In this document: piece after piece, positions 49,942-59,444 of the stretch | Layout: the number at the start of each line of letters is the position of its first letter | Position numbering within the stretch: the first letter of the stretch is position 1 | Assembly: GCA_041538185.1 (NCBI GenBank) | Contig: JBGORM010000001.1 | Coordinates: 496,001-560,000, forward strand | Origin: Melioribacteraceae bacterium 4301-Me | GTDB taxonomy: Bacteria; Bacteroidota; Ignavibacteria; Ignavibacteriales; Melioribacteraceae | DNA: 64,000 nt | Direction of reading: 5' to 3' | The notes under the pieces: generated by a model | What the model saw: only the letters and a program-made list of their open reading frames with translations | Told to the model about the DNA's origin: nothing | The model's database searches: none | Position numbers and translations under genes: made by a program

Positions 49942-50827
49942 AATAAAAGTTGGAATTACAGTTCTAATCGGAATAATAATTTTTATTTGGGTTTTTAGCT
50001 GGGCTAAAAATATTTCAATTAATTCTGAGAAGAAAAATTTGAATATAATATTCGACTCAGTAGCTGGGTTAGAAAATGGCGATGTGGTTACTGTTAATGG
50101 CGTACGACAAGGCTACGTTGATAAAATTAACAATCAAGGTAATTTAGTTTTAGTTAATGTGAAATTAAATCCAAATGTAGATTTAAGAAAAGATGCAACT
50201 TTCTCCATTATGATGTTAGACTTGATGGGCGGCAAAAAAATTGAAATAAATCCGGGCATATCTAATGAAAAATTAGATTACTCAATATCCCACCGAGGTA
50301 AATTTATTGGTGATATATCTACAGCAATGTCAATGCTTAGTTCAGTCCAAAGTGATTTAGTTGATGTAATAAGAGAAGTAAAAGTTACATTGAAAAATAC
50401 TAATGAGTTGTTAGGAAATAAAAATTTTAGCAATGATATTAAAGTTTCTGTAAACAATCTTAACAGACTTACAAAAGAAATATCTGATCTAATTATTTCA
50501 AACAGAGAAAACATACACAACTTAATTTTGGAAACGGAAAAGACCGCATCTTCTTTCAATAACTTTTATGAAAAAAATCAAAATATTTTCAACGAGACAT
50601 TAGACCAAACTAAAAAGGCAATATCTTCTTCCAATGAATTGCTAAAGAAGCTAAATACTTTTTTTGATGAGACTAAAGAACAAAAAAATAATATTGGTAA
50701 AGTAATTTATAACCAGAAATTGATTGATGATTTACAGATAAATTTAGAACAGCTTAAAGAACTTACTAGGATTCTTATTGAACAACTTAAAGGCAAGGGT
50801 ATTAATGTTGATGCAAATATTTTTTAG
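49919..50827 (+). CDS. MCE-domain (MlaD-like) protein
   Basis: About 302 residues. One N-terminal membrane helix (VGITVLIGIIIFIWVFSWA) is followed by an MCE domain (about residues 36-115) with IIFDSVAGLENGDVVTVNGVRQGYV and IMMLDLMGGKKIEINPG. A long helical C-terminal part (about 130-300) probably forms a coiled coil. MCE proteins form periplasmic hexamer rings or needles that shuttle lipids between membranes together with an MlaE permease and MlaF ATPase, but neither is next to it here. ATGs at 49916 and 49919 are adjacent. The second is better spaced from AGGA (49911-49914). Confidence 0.88.
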   Translation: MKEEQRTEIKVGITVLIGIIIFIWVFSWAKNISINSEKKNLNIIFDSVAGLENGDVVTVNGVRQGYVDKINNQGNLVLVNVKLNPNVDLRKDATFSIMMLDLMGGKKIEINPGISNEKLDYSISHRGKFIGDISTAMSMLSSVQSDLVDVIREVKVTLKNTNELLGNKNFSNDIKVSVNNLNRLTKEISDLIISNRENIHNLILETEKTASSFNNFYEKNQNIFNETLDQTKKAISSSNELLKKLNTFFDETKEQKNNIGKVIYNQKLIDDLQINLEQLKELTRILIEQLKGKGINVDANIF

Positions 50828-50875
50828 TGTTATTATTTCTTTTAGTTTGTATTTGACAACTTAGAAGGTTAATCA

Positions 50876-51262
50876 ATGGTATTAGGTGTGGGAATTGATA
50901 TAATAGAAATTGACAGAATTAAAAGAAGCGTAGAAAAGTATGGTGAACAGTTCCTTCACAAAATTTTCACAGAGACTGAAATAAGTTATTCCTTGACTAA
51001 AGCAAATAAATATCAGCATTTAGCTGCTCGGTTTGCTGCTAAGGAGGCAATTGCTAAAGCTTTGGCGACGGGATGGGGTGACGGTTTTAAATGGAAAGAT
51101 ATTGAAATTTTTAATGAGAAAAACGGCATGCCAAAAGTTAAACTTGCTGGTAAATTGGCTGCTTTTGTTGGTAAAGAAAAATCACTTAAAATTACAATGA
51201 GCCACTCTGATAACTACGTCGCATGTTTTGCTATATTATACCAAGAAAACATAGCAATATGA
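50876..51262 (+). CDS. acpS: Holo-[acyl-carrier-protein] synthase
   Basis: A 128-residue AcpS, which transfers 4'-phosphopantetheine from CoA to the acyl carrier protein. Motifs are GVGIDIIEIDRI (magnesium-binding Asp), FTETEISYS, LAARFAAKEAIAKAL (catalytic Glu and Lys), and SHSDNYVACFAI at the end. The length is typical. The ATG is in the sequence CAATGG at 50876. It is preceded by 48 AT-rich bases after the MCE gene. A 199-base gap with a dyad and a promoter-like box follows. Confidence 0.95.
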   Translation: MVLGVGIDIIEIDRIKRSVEKYGEQFLHKIFTETEISYSLTKANKYQHLAARFAAKEAIAKALATGWGDGFKWKDIEIFNEKNGMPKVKLAGKLAAFVGKEKSLKITMSHSDNYVACFAILYQENIAI

Positions 51263-51367
51263 GCTTAAAAAGCTTATTAGGAATGAATTCTTTACCTTTA
51301 ACATTTTCCATTACAAATCCATTTTTCCATTAAAAAATTCTTAACCTTCTTCTCAGTTTAATATGTT

Positions 51368-51413
51368 ATTAGAAATTTTAAGTGAAAAAATTATTTCTAA
51401 TGCTATATATTTG
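51368..51413 (+). promoter_or_regulatory. Inverted repeat plus TAnnTTTG box upstream of mnmA
   Basis: ATTAGAAAT (51368-51376) and ATTTCTAAT (51393-51401) form a perfect 9-base inverted repeat with a 16-base spacer. TATATTTG at 51406-51413 is an exact TAnnTTTG -7 box, 49 bases before the mnmA GTG. No clear -33 TTG is seen. The dyad would overlap the -33 region and could be an operator, though AT-rich sequence makes chance matches likely. Confidence 0.4.
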
Positions 51414-51461
51414 CATAGTAAATTAAGATGGATTGTCTAATAATTTAGAAAGGATTAAAAG

Positions 51462-52562
51462 GTGAAAGAAAATCGTGTTGTTGTAGCAATGAGCGGTGGT
51501 GTTGATTCATCTGTGGCAGCAGCTTTGCTAAAAATGCAAGGGTTTGATGTAATTGGTATTACTATGAAAACATGGGGATTTATGGAAGTTGGAGGTGCAC
51601 CAAAACATGAATCAGGTTGCTGCTCTTTAGATGCAATTTTTGACGCTAAAAATGTTGCTGACAAGCTTGATTTTCCACACTACACATTGGACTTTACAAA
51701 AGCTTTTGAAAACACTGTAATTGAAAATTTTGTGGATGAATACATTGCCGGCAGAACACCTAATCCCTGCGTTATTTGTAACAAAAAAATTAAATGGGAA
51801 GAGTTGTTAAAAAAAGCTGATTCGTTAGATGCAAAATTCGTTGCAACAGGTCATTATGCTGTTGTTGAATTTAATAATGAAACGGGTCGTTACTGCATAA
51901 AAAATTCAGCTGATAACAAAAAAGACCAAACTTACGCGCTTTGGGGGTTGAGTCAAGAAAGTTTAAGCAGAACTATTTTCCCATTGGGAAATTATAATAA
52001 GTCCCAAGTTAGGCAATTAGCTGAAGAGTTTAATCTTAAGACAGCAGCAAAACCAGATAGCCAAGAAATTTGTTTTGTTGCAGATAACAACTACGAAAGA
52101 TTTTTAAGAGAAAGAATTCCTGAAACTATTGAAAAAATAGGAGGCGGTGATTTTGTTTATCATGGTAAAATTGTGGGTAAACATAGAGGCATACCTTTTT
52201 ATACAATAGGACAGAGAAGAGGGCTCGGCGTTTCTTTTGGCAAACCAGTTTATGTGAAGAATATTGATATCAAAAAAAATATTGTTGAACTTGGTGACAA
52301 AGATGAACTACTTAACTCTTTCGCTTTAGCTTCTGGGGTTAATTACGTCAGCAAATCTATTCTTAATGAAGGCGAAGTAGTTTATGCAAAAATCCGTTAT
52401 TCAGATAAAGCTACACCTGCGCAAGTAGTATTTGCTAATCAAAATAATTTGAAGGTAAAATTTATTGAGCCTAAATCCGCTGTTACACCTGGACAGTCAT
52501 TAGTTTTATATGATAACAGCGGTTATTTGTTGGCGGGGGGTACGATAACTTCTGAGAACTAA
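51462..52562 (+). CDS. mnmA: tRNA-specific 2-thiouridylase MnmA
   Basis: A 366-residue enzyme that thiolates U34 of tRNAs for Lys, Glu and Gln. The PP-loop is VAMSGGVDSSVAAALL at the N-terminus. The catalytic cysteines are in NPCVICNKKIKW and in SQEICFVADN (persulfide-bearing). The tRNA-contact segment GQRRGLGVS is also present. An insertion after the first beta-strand (MEVGGAPKHESGCCSLDAI) matches forms seen in the Bacteroidota/Chlorobiota branch. The GTG start has AAAGG just upstream. It is a single gene with its own promoter region. Confidence 0.95.
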   Translation: MKENRVVVAMSGGVDSSVAAALLKMQGFDVIGITMKTWGFMEVGGAPKHESGCCSLDAIFDAKNVADKLDFPHYTLDFTKAFENTVIENFVDEYIAGRTPNPCVICNKKIKWEELLKKADSLDAKFVATGHYAVVEFNNETGRYCIKNSADNKKDQTYALWGLSQESLSRTIFPLGNYNKSQVRQLAEEFNLKTAAKPDSQEICFVADNNYERFLRERIPETIEKIGGGDFVYHGKIVGKHRGIPFYTIGQRRGLGVSFGKPVYVKNIDIKKNIVELGDKDELLNSFALASGVNYVSKSILNEGEVVYAKIRYSDKATPAQVVFANQNNLKVKFIEPKSAVTPGQSLVLYDNSGYLLAGGTITSEN

Positions 52563-52750
52563 GAAAAAGACTTTTCTAATTCATCAATATTTACGATATT
52601 TGCAGCAAAATTATTGTAATTTATAACTAAAGGAGAAAGGTCTTCGAACAGAAGTATGGTACAAACGGTTCTCTTAATGCTAAGGTTTTACTATTAAATC
52701 AAAGTTATGAGCCTCTTACAATTTGCAATGTAAAAAAGGCAATTGTATTA

Positions 52751-53173
52751 ATGGTCCTTGGCAAAGCTGAACTAGTAGCAAATAATGACCACAAAAAAGT
52801 TAGATCAGTTAAAGTTTCCTATCCTTGGCCAAGTGTAATTCGACTTAACGAATATGTTAGACTTCCTTTTCAAAAAATAATTCTCACACGAAGAAACATC
52901 CTTAAAAGAGATGGTCACAGATGTGCTTATTGCGGAAGGGGCGATTTACCTTTAACTATTGACCATATAATACCAAAATCTAAAGGCGGAGATGAAAGCT
53001 GGGAAAATCTTGTTGCAGCTTGTATTGTATGCAACAATAAAAAAGGTGACAGAACACCAGAAGAAGCAAACATGAAACTGTTAATTAAACCTTACACGCC
53101 AAATCATATTATGTTTATTAGAAATTATGTTGGAAAAATTGAAGAAACGTGGAAACCATTCCTATTTCACTAA
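52751..53173 (+). CDS. HNH endonuclease-family protein (start codon unclear, true N-terminus upstream)
   Basis: From the first ordinary start (ATG 52751) the protein has 140 residues. It carries CAYCGRGDLPLTIDHIIPKSKGGDESWENLVAAC, split here into the first zinc Cys pair, the HNH histidine region (DHIIPKSKGG) and the second pair CIVCN, followed by KKGDRTPEEA. The frame, however, is open back to 52631, and the segment 52682-52750 encodes KVLLLNQSYEPLTICNVKKA, which is the conserved N-terminus of this family. No ATG, GTG or TTG occurs in that frame between the stop at 52628 and 52751. The nuclease role is family-based and its target is unknown. Confidence 0.75.
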   Translation: MVLGKAELVANNDHKKVRSVKVSYPWPSVIRLNEYVRLPFQKIILTRRNILKRDGHRCAYCGRGDLPLTIDHIIPKSKGGDESWENLVAACIVCNNKKGDRTPEEANMKLLIKPYTPNHIMFIRNYVGKIEETWKPFLFH

Positions 53174-53312
53174 TATCATTTGTATACAGTCCTATTTATT
53201 ATGCAGAAATTACATTACAATGCCACAAAGCAAACTATTTAAGTTACATAAGATAAAAGAAGACTTTTTAACCATTCAGTTCAAAAAAATCCAACAAATC
53301 CAAATTTTTCGT

Positions 53313-53320
53313 TATCTTTG
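53313..53320 (+). promoter_or_regulatory. TAnnTTTG -7 box upstream of trpS
   Basis: TATCTTTG at 53313-53320 is an exact match to the Bacteroidota -7 consensus and lies 43 bases before the trpS ATG. No good -33 TTG is visible at the expected distance, so support is partial. The rest of the 189-base gap after the HNH gene is A-rich and without gene-like structure. Confidence 0.45.
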
Positions 53321-53362
53321 CCTCAATTAAAATTGTCTAACTCTCAAAAATAAAGTGGAAAA

Positions 53363-54349
53363 ATGCCTAAAAAAAGAATTCTTAGCGGAATGCGTCCAAC
53401 AGGTAAACTTCACCTCGGTAATTATGTCGGTGCTTTAGAAAATTGGATTAAACTTCAAGACGATTATGAAAGTTATTTTTTAATTGCAGATTATCATGTT
53501 CTTACAACAGATTTATCAACCGAGAAAATATATAGTAATTCTATCGAAATGTTAATTGACTGGCTATCAGCAGGTTTAGATCCTGTAAAAGCGCCTATGT
53601 TTAGGCAATCGCAAATAAAACAGCATACAGAATTATTCTTAATTTTTTCAATGTTAATAACTAAAGCTAGACTTGAAAGAAATCCAACTTTAAAAGAGCA
53701 AGTACGCGATTTAAACATAGAAAACATAATTTATGGACATCTTGGCTACCCGGTCTTACAAGCAGTTGACATTCTTCTCTACAAAGGTGAATTAGTTCCT
53801 GTAGGAGAAGACCAATTACCTCATATCGAAATTACACGTGAAATTGCAAGAAAATTTAATTCTCAATATTGTCTTAATAATCCAATATTTCCTGAGCCTG
53901 AAGGATTAATTACAGAATTTGCTCGATTGCCCGGATTAGATGGTAAGAGAATGAGCAAATCATTGGGTAATACAATTTATCTTTCTGACGGACCTGATGT
54001 TGTGAAAAGTAAATTGCGTAAAGCAGTTACAGACCCATTAAAAGTTAGAAAGAACGATCCTGGTAGACCAGAGATTTGTCTTGTGTTTACATATCACAAA
54101 AAATTTAATCCTTCAGAAACACCACAAATTGAAAAAGATTGCCGCAGCGGCGTGCTTGGTTGTGTAGATTGCAAATTAAAATGTTCTGAAAAAATTAACT
54201 CCATACTTGAACCAATTCTACAAAAAAGAAAGTACTACGAAAGTAATTTAGATGAAGTAAAAAATATTTTACTCGATAGTGAAAAACGAGCCAGAGTAAT
54301 TGCAACTGAAACAATGGAAGAAGTTCACACACAAATGAAACTAGGCTGA
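53363..54349 (+). CDS. trpS: Tryptophanyl-tRNA synthetase
   Basis: A 328-residue class I synthetase charging tRNA-Trp. The opening SGMRPTGKLHLGNYVGALENW contains the HIGH-type motif HLGN. The central YPVLQAVDILLYKGELVPVGEDQLPHIEITREIA is diagnostic for TrpRS, and the KMSKS loop is GKRMSKSLGN. The segment RSGVLGCVDCKLKC near residue 265 carries a Cys-rich patch also seen in other TrpRS. The length is standard. The scpA gene follows after three bases. Confidence 0.96.
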   Translation: MPKKRILSGMRPTGKLHLGNYVGALENWIKLQDDYESYFLIADYHVLTTDLSTEKIYSNSIEMLIDWLSAGLDPVKAPMFRQSQIKQHTELFLIFSMLITKARLERNPTLKEQVRDLNIENIIYGHLGYPVLQAVDILLYKGELVPVGEDQLPHIEITREIARKFNSQYCLNNPIFPEPEGLITEFARLPGLDGKRMSKSLGNTIYLSDGPDVVKSKLRKAVTDPLKVRKNDPGRPEICLVFTYHKKFNPSETPQIEKDCRSGVLGCVDCKLKCSEKINSILEPILQKRKYYESNLDEVKNILLDSEKRARVIATETMEEVHTQMKLG

Positions 54350-54352
54350 ACT

Positions 54353-55072
54353 ATGTATAAAATTCGATTACAGGAATTTGAAGGACCTTTGGATTTATTG
54401 CTGTTTTTTATTAAAAGAGATGAACTGAACATTTACGATATTCCTATTTCTAAAATTACTAAAGAGTTTATGGAATATTTACACATGCTGCAAGAATTGG
54501 ATTTGGAAACTGTAGGTGATTTTATCCTAATGGCTGCTACACTAATGCAAATTAAAGTAAAAATGCTGCTGCCAAGAGAAATTGATGATAAAGGAGAGGA
54601 AATTGACCCAAGAGCTGATTTAGTTAGGGCATTGTTAGAATATAAGCGCTATAAAGAAGTTTCAGAAGAAATGAGTTTATTAGAAGCTAATCAAAGAAAA
54701 ATTGCTTTTAGAGGTAATTTCAATGCTGACTTAAAAGAAAAACCCAGCGATTTGAATGTGCTGCTGAAGAATATAACATTGTATGATCTGATAAAAGCTT
54801 ATAAACATGCTTTAATGAACATGCCTGAACAAACCGTTCACGAAATTCAAAAGCTTAATGTAACTATAGAAGAACAAATTGAATATATATCGCAAAAAAT
54901 TAATCAAAGAAATGAGATTACATTTATTGAGCTAATTAAGGATTTTAAAGAAAAAATTCGTGTAATAGTTACCTTTATTGCAATGCTTGAAATGGTTAAA
55001 ATGGGACAAATTGGACTTCGCGAATCAAACAAGTTTAACGATTTTATTATTTATGGGCTAAACAATGGATAG
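54353..55072 (+). CDS. scpA: Segregation and condensation protein A
   Basis: A 239-residue kleisin that joins Smc and ScpB to compact and segregate the chromosome. The N-terminal part FEGPLDLLLFFIKRDELNIYDIPISKITKEF and FILMAATLMQIKVKMLLP are diagnostic, and the winged-helix end VIVTFIAMLEMVKMGQI binds the Smc head. The length is normal. It starts three bases after trpS and overlaps scpB by 8 bases. Confidence 0.95.
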   Translation: MYKIRLQEFEGPLDLLLFFIKRDELNIYDIPISKITKEFMEYLHMLQELDLETVGDFILMAATLMQIKVKMLLPREIDDKGEEIDPRADLVRALLEYKRYKEVSEEMSLLEANQRKIAFRGNFNADLKEKPSDLNVLLKNITLYDLIKAYKHALMNMPEQTVHEIQKLNVTIEEQIEYISQKINQRNEITFIELIKDFKEKIRVIVTFIAMLEMVKMGQIGLRESNKFNDFIIYGLNNG

Positions 55073-55724
55073 TATTTATAAGTCAATTATAGAAGCATTG
55101 ATTTTTGCTTCCGACGAACCAATCGCAGCTAACGATATAATAAAAGTTATTAAAGAAATTGACGGTCAAGATATTGAAATCACAATTGATGATATTGAGG
55201 CAACTATTAATGAACTTAATCTAAAATATCAGAATAATGAAAACTCTTTTAATATCCTGAAAATTGCAGAGGGATACGTCTTTGGTACTAAACAAGAATA
55301 TGCTAAATACTTGGGCTACCTTACCACCGAAAAAAATAAAAGAAGATTAAGTCAAGCTGCTTTAGAAACTTTGGCTATTATAGCGTATAAACAACCTATT
55401 ACAAAACCTGAAATTGAATCTATCAGAGGTGTTAATTCAGATTACATGATTAATACACTGTTAGAAAAAAATTTAATAACAATAAAAGGCAGGTCAGAAA
55501 CAGTAGGCAGACCATTGCTTTATGTTACCACAAAAGAATTTTTAAAGTATTTTGGACTCAATACCATTAACGACCTTCCTAAACCGCGCGAAATTGAAGA
55601 GATAATGAAAGATGAAGATTTTCTTGAACAAAAAAGAAAAATAATGATGAATGGTATTGAAGAAAGTTTAGAAACTGAAATTGAAGATGAAACAGAATCA
55701 GGAAATGAAGATACGCTTGAATAG
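55065..55724 (+). CDS. scpB: Segregation and condensation protein B
   Basis: A 219-residue ScpB with two winged helices: IIEALIFASDEPI at the start and RRLSQAALETLAIIAYKQPITKPEIESIRGVNSDYMINTLLEKNLI in the second domain, which is the family hallmark, ending with VGRPLLYVTTKEFLKYFGL. A charged tail rich in Glu (about residues 195-219) follows. It forms the Smc-ScpAB complex with the gene upstream. The rluB-like gene starts inside its last codons. Confidence 0.95.
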   Translation: MDSIYKSIIEALIFASDEPIAANDIIKVIKEIDGQDIEITIDDIEATINELNLKYQNNENSFNILKIAEGYVFGTKQEYAKYLGYLTTEKNKRRLSQAALETLAIIAYKQPITKPEIESIRGVNSDYMINTLLEKNLITIKGRSETVGRPLLYVTTKEFLKYFGLNTINDLPKPREIEEIMKDEDFLEQKRKIMMNGIEESLETEIEDETESGNEDTLE

Positions 55725-56418
55725 GTTCCTTTCAGAATGTGGCTTGGGCTCACGCAGAAAAGTTGAGGAATTAATTAAAACAGGACGCATTGAGGTAAAC
55801 AATAATATTGTGACTGACCTTACTGTAAAAATCAATCCCCAAATTGATAAAGTTAAATATGATGGTGAATTGCTTAGACCGCAAAAAAAAGTATACTACT
55901 TATTGAACAAACCAAAAGGATTTGTGACAACGTTGAACGACGAAAAAAAAAGAAAAACTGTAATTGAACTCATTAACACTAATAAACGAATTTTTCCTGT
56001 GGGAAGGTTAGATTACAACACCACAGGTGTTTTGCTGCTGACTAACGATGGTCAGTTGACAAATTTTTTATTGCATCCTCGTAATAAAATAGAACGAGAA
56101 TACGTTGTAGTAATTAATAAACCATTACATGAAAAAGATAGTGCTAGATTACTTAAAGGAATTTTTTTAGACGGGAGAAAAAGTTTTTTTTTAGCTTTAG
56201 AGTATATTAAAAAGGGCAATAAAATTTTAAAGGTAACAACTAATGAAGGCAGATATCATTTTGTTAAAAGAATGTTTCAAGCTTTAGGATACAATGTAGT
56301 TGAACTAAGAAGAATTAGATTTGGTCCGTTTAATCTAAGCGGTCTTAAAATTGGTGAATATCGAGAAATTTCTGAAACAGAATTAAAAAAACTTGTTAAC
56401 TATGAGAAGTTTATATAG
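55705..56418 (+). CDS. 23S rRNA pseudouridine synthase, RluB/RsuA family
   Basis: About 237 residues. An S4 RNA-binding domain opens the protein (RLNRFLSECGLGSRRKVEELI). The catalytic domain has YYLLNKPKGFVTT and the active-site Asp in VGRLDYNTTGVLLLTNDG. The ending NEGRYHFVKRMFQALGYNVVELRRIRFGPF is typical of RsuA/RluB/RluE/RluF. It probably modifies the large-subunit rRNA near the peptidyl-transferase centre, as RluB does at 2605, but the exact site is not provable here. I chose the ATG at 55705, which puts the S4 domain at the N-terminus. An in-frame TTG at 55681 adds eight residues. Confidence 0.88.
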   Translation: MKIRLNRFLSECGLGSRRKVEELIKTGRIEVNNNIVTDLTVKINPQIDKVKYDGELLRPQKKVYYLLNKPKGFVTTLNDEKKRKTVIELINTNKRIFPVGRLDYNTTGVLLLTNDGQLTNFLLHPRNKIEREYVVVINKPLHEKDSARLLKGIFLDGRKSFFLALEYIKKGNKILKVTTNEGRYHFVKRMFQALGYNVVELRRIRFGPFNLSGLKIGEYREISETELKKLVNYEKFI

Positions 56419-57904
56419 GACAATTATTACTATAATATTACTGTTTACCTCTGTAGCAGAAGCACAAAAAGATTCATCGATTGTTAGGTCCAAGCAAACT
56501 GCAAATGCTTTAATTGAATTAAGAGAGCAGCTCGACGATTTATTTAATGATCCAAATTTTAGCGATGCAAATTGGGGAGTGGTAATTAAATCATTAAAAA
56601 CCGGTGAAATACTGTACAAAAAGAATCCGGATAAATTATTTTATCCTGCATCAGATATGAAATTGTTCACTACGTCGGCTGCTTTGCTTTTGTTAGGCTC
56701 TAATTATAAATACATCACGCAATTATTTACAAATGGTGAATTGAAAGATTCAACATTAAATGGTGATTTAATTTTAGTGGGAAGTGGAGATCCCACAATA
56801 TCAAACCGTTTTACAGGTGGTTCCAGTACAAAAATTTTTGAGGATTGGGCAGATACTCTCCTGTCAAAAGGTATTAAATATATTAATGGGAACTTAGTTG
56901 GCGATAACAGCGCATTTGACAATGTAGGCCTTGGTAAAGGTTGGCCGTGGGATAATCTTTCGGATTGGTTTTCAGCTCCATCTTCAGCAATTAGTTTTAA
57001 TGACAACACAGTTGAAATTGATGTCTTTCCATCGGAAGTAAATTTCCCTGCTAAAGTTTCAATTGACCCAAATACAAGCTATGTGAAAATTATACCTAAA
57101 GTAATAACTGTCGCTGGTAACGATAAAACTAAAATTCAGGTAACAAGACAGCAAGGAACGGGCCTAATTACCGTAGCAGGCAAAATTAATGTTCAAGAAG
57201 ATAAATATATTTATCATGTTGCAATAGAAGACCCTGTTATGTATACGCTTACTGTACTAAAAGAAACCTTTGAAAAGAAGGGCATTAGTATTAATGGGTA
57301 TATTACCGATATAAAAAATTTTCATAAACGAATATCCTATGATAATTTGTTGCCGCTTATAAAGCATTTTTCAGTGCCTGTTTATGAAATGATTAAAGAG
57401 ACAAATAAAAACAGTAATAATTTTTATGCAGAACAATTATTAAAAACAATTGGCTTAGAGCTGTTTAACTACGGTTCAACAGAAAATGGCGTTAAAGCTT
57501 GCAATGAATTATTTAAAAATATGGGTATTAATCCGGATAATATGGTTATGGCCGATGGTTCGGGTTTATCAAGACTAAATCTTGTTACTCCTCGACAAAT
57601 AGTCAATCTACTCAGTTACATGTATAAAACAAATGAATTCGAAAAATTTTATGCTTCATTACCAATAGCCGGTGTTGATGGTACTCTTGTTAACAGAATG
57701 AGAAAAACAAATGCTGAAAATAATGTTCGTGCTAAAGGAGGGTATAATATTGCAACCTCGTCGTTATCGGGTTATCTGCGAACTACTGCCGGTGAACCAA
57801 TTGCTTTTTCAATGATAGTTAATAATTACCTTGTACCTACAACTTTGGCTATTTATGTACAAGACAACGCGTGTCAAAGATTAATTAATTTTAATAGGAA
57901 TTAA
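56402..57904 (+). CDS. D-alanyl-D-alanine carboxypeptidase/endopeptidase (PBP4, peptidase S13)
   Basis: About 500 residues. A signal peptide (residues 1-21, cut near AEA) leads to an S13 penicillin-binding protein. The active-site motifs are SDMK in YPASDMKLF (SxxK), SNN in [12 protein letters not shown] (SxN) and KGG in VRAKGGYN (KTG-type). A large inserted domain between SxxK and SxN (about residues 90-290) is characteristic of PBP4/DacB. It trims peptidoglycan peptides and cleaves cross-links in the periplasm. I chose the ATG at 56402. An in-frame TTG lies at 56393. It overlaps the pseudouridine synthase gene by 17 bases. Confidence 0.93.
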   Translation: MRSLYRTIITIILLFTSVAEAQKDSSIVRSKQTANALIELREQLDDLFNDPNFSDANWGVVIKSLKTGEILYKKNPDKLFYPASDMKLFTTSAALLLLGSNYKYITQLFTNGELKDSTLNGDLILVGSGDPTISNRFTGGSSTKIFEDWADTLLSKGIKYINGNLVGDNSAFDNVGLGKGWPWDNLSDWFSAPSSAISFNDNTVEIDVFPSEVNFPAKVSIDPNTSYVKIIPKVITVAGNDKTKIQVTRQQGTGLITVAGKINVQEDKYIYHVAIEDPVMYTLTVLKETFEKKGISINGYITDIKNFHKRISYDNLLPLIKHFSVPVYEMIKETNKNSNNFYAEQLLKTIGLELFNYGSTENGVKACNELFKNMGINPDNMVMADGSGLSRLNLVTPRQIVNLLSYMYKTNEFEKFYASLPIAGVDGTLVNRMRKTNAENNVRAKGGYNIATSSLSGYLRTTAGEPIAFSMIVNNYLVPTTLAIYVQDNACQRLINFNRN

Positions 57905-57909
57905 CCTCT

Positions 57910-57921
57910 GGAGGTAAATTG
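57910..57921 (+). promoter_or_regulatory. Strong ribosome binding site fixing the TTG start of lysS
   Basis: GGAGGT at 57910-57915 is followed three bases later by TTG at 57919. No ATG gives the proper LysRS N-terminus nearby. The first Met in frame is far downstream. Confidence 0.75.
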
Positions 57922-59427
57922 GAAAATACTAACCAAATTCAAGATTTGAACACTCTAATACAGCGCCGTTTAGAAGAGTTAGAACAATTGTATAAACTGG
58001 GTATTCAGCCTTATTCTTATAGCTTTGATGTTGACTCTTATTCTTTAACAATCAAAGAGAATTATGATAAATATGAAGGGAAAGATGTTAAAATTGCCGG
58101 GAGAATTATGGCTATTAGGCGTATGGGGAAAGCCTCTTTTGCTCATATTCAAGATAAAGAGGGAAGAATTCAAATTTATTTAAAAAAAGATGACTTAGGA
58201 GAAAATTACGAAGTATTCAAATTATTGGATATTGGTGATTTCATAGGAATTTCAGGATATGTATTTAAGACAAAAACCGGCGAAATTTCAGTCCACACAA
58301 AAAATTTAACAGTCCTTGCAAAATCAATTAGACCAATTCCCATTGCAAAAGAAGCAATTGACGAATCGGGTAATAAAATAATTTATGACCAATTCGCAGA
58401 TAAAGAACTTCGATATCGTCAGAGATACGTTGATTTAATAGTTAATCCAGATGTAAGAAAAGTTTTTATAACGCGTTCTAAGATTATAAGTCAAATTAGA
58501 AAGTTTCTTGATTCGAAAGGATTAATTGAAGTTGAGACGCCAATACTACAACCACTTTATGGCGGTGCTGCTGCTCGTCCTTTTATTACTCATCATAACT
58601 CTCTTGATATTGACCTATATTTAAGAATAGCTGATGAATTATACCTAAAAAGACTTATTGTTGGCGGCTTTGATGCTGTTTACGAAATTTCTAAGGATTT
58701 TCGTAATGAGGGAATGGACCGTACTCACAACCCAGAATTTACTATGCTGGAATTATACGTCGCCTACAAAGATTACTACTGGATGATGGATTTTGTTGAA
58801 GAAATGTTTTTAAATATTTGTACTGATGTTTTTGGTACAACACAATTTGTGATTGAAGACAAAAAGATTGATTTTCGGTCACCGTGGAAAAGAATTTTTA
58901 TGGTTGATGAAATTCAAAAAGCTACTGGGTTGAACGTAATGGATGCAAGTCAAGAAGTTCTAAAAAATTATTTAAAGGAAAACGGAATTAAATTAGATGG
59001 TGGAGAAAATAAAGGTAAGCTGATTGATGAAATTTTTGAATTTGCGGTTCAGCCTCATCTAATTCAGCCAACTTTTGTAATCGATTATCCATTAGAAATT
59101 TCACCACTTGCCAAAAAGCACCGTTCTAAAGCTGGCTTGGTTGAAAGATTTGAAGCATTTGTATTGGGCAGAGAGATATGTAATGCTTTTAGCGAACTTA
59201 ATGATCCAATAGACCAAAAAAATCGTTTTATTGAACAATCAAAATTAAGGGAAGAAGGAGATGAAGAAGCTCATCAAATAGATGAAGATTTTATACGTGC
59301 TTTAGAATATGGAATGCCCCCTACAGCAGGTCTTGGCGTTGGAATAGACAGACTTGTAATGCTTCTTACAAATCAGCCTTCAATAAGGGATGTGATTCTA
59401 TTCCCGCAAATGAAACCAGAAAAGTAG
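57919..59427 (+). CDS. lysS: Lysyl-tRNA synthetase (class II)
   Basis: A 502-residue class II LysRS. The N-terminal OB domain (about 55-145) shows [34 protein letters not shown]. The catalytic core contains motif 2 [15 protein letters not shown] [24 protein letters not shown] and motif 3 [27 protein letters not shown]. The length matches the family (about 500). It sits 14 bases after the PBP4 gene. The tail of the protein ends just after motif 3, as usual. Confidence 0.97.
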   Translation: MENTNQIQDLNTLIQRRLEELEQLYKLGIQPYSYSFDVDSYSLTIKENYDKYEGKDVKIAGRIMAIRRMGKASFAHIQDKEGRIQIYLKKDDLGENYEVFKLLDIGDFIGISGYVFKTKTGEISVHTKNLTVLAKSIRPIPIAKEAIDESGNKIIYDQFADKELRYRQRYVDLIVNPDVRKVFITRSKIISQIRKFLDSKGLIEVETPILQPLYGGAAARPFITHHNSLDIDLYLRIADELYLKRLIVGGFDAVYEISKDFRNEGMDRTHNPEFTMLELYVAYKDYYWMMDFVEEMFLNICTDVFGTTQFVIEDKKIDFRSPWKRIFMVDEIQKATGLNVMDASQEVLKNYLKENGIKLDGGENKGKLIDEIFEFAVQPHLIQPTFVIDYPLEISPLAKKHRSKAGLVERFEAFVLGREICNAFSELNDPIDQKNRFIEQSKLREEGDEEAHQIDEDFIRALEYGMPPTAGLGVGIDRLVMLLTNQPSIRDVILFPQMKPEK

Positions 59428-59444
59428 TAACTAAAGAAGCTTTT

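Noticed and set aside
52562..52580. AGAAAA/TTTTCT hairpin after mnmA
   Set aside because: The stem has almost no G-C pairs and no T-run follows, so it is unlikely to terminate transcription.
53127..53330. 67-codon frame between the HNH and trpS genes
   Set aside because: It starts inside the HNH gene, is rich in random-looking residues, and covers the predicted trpS promoter box.
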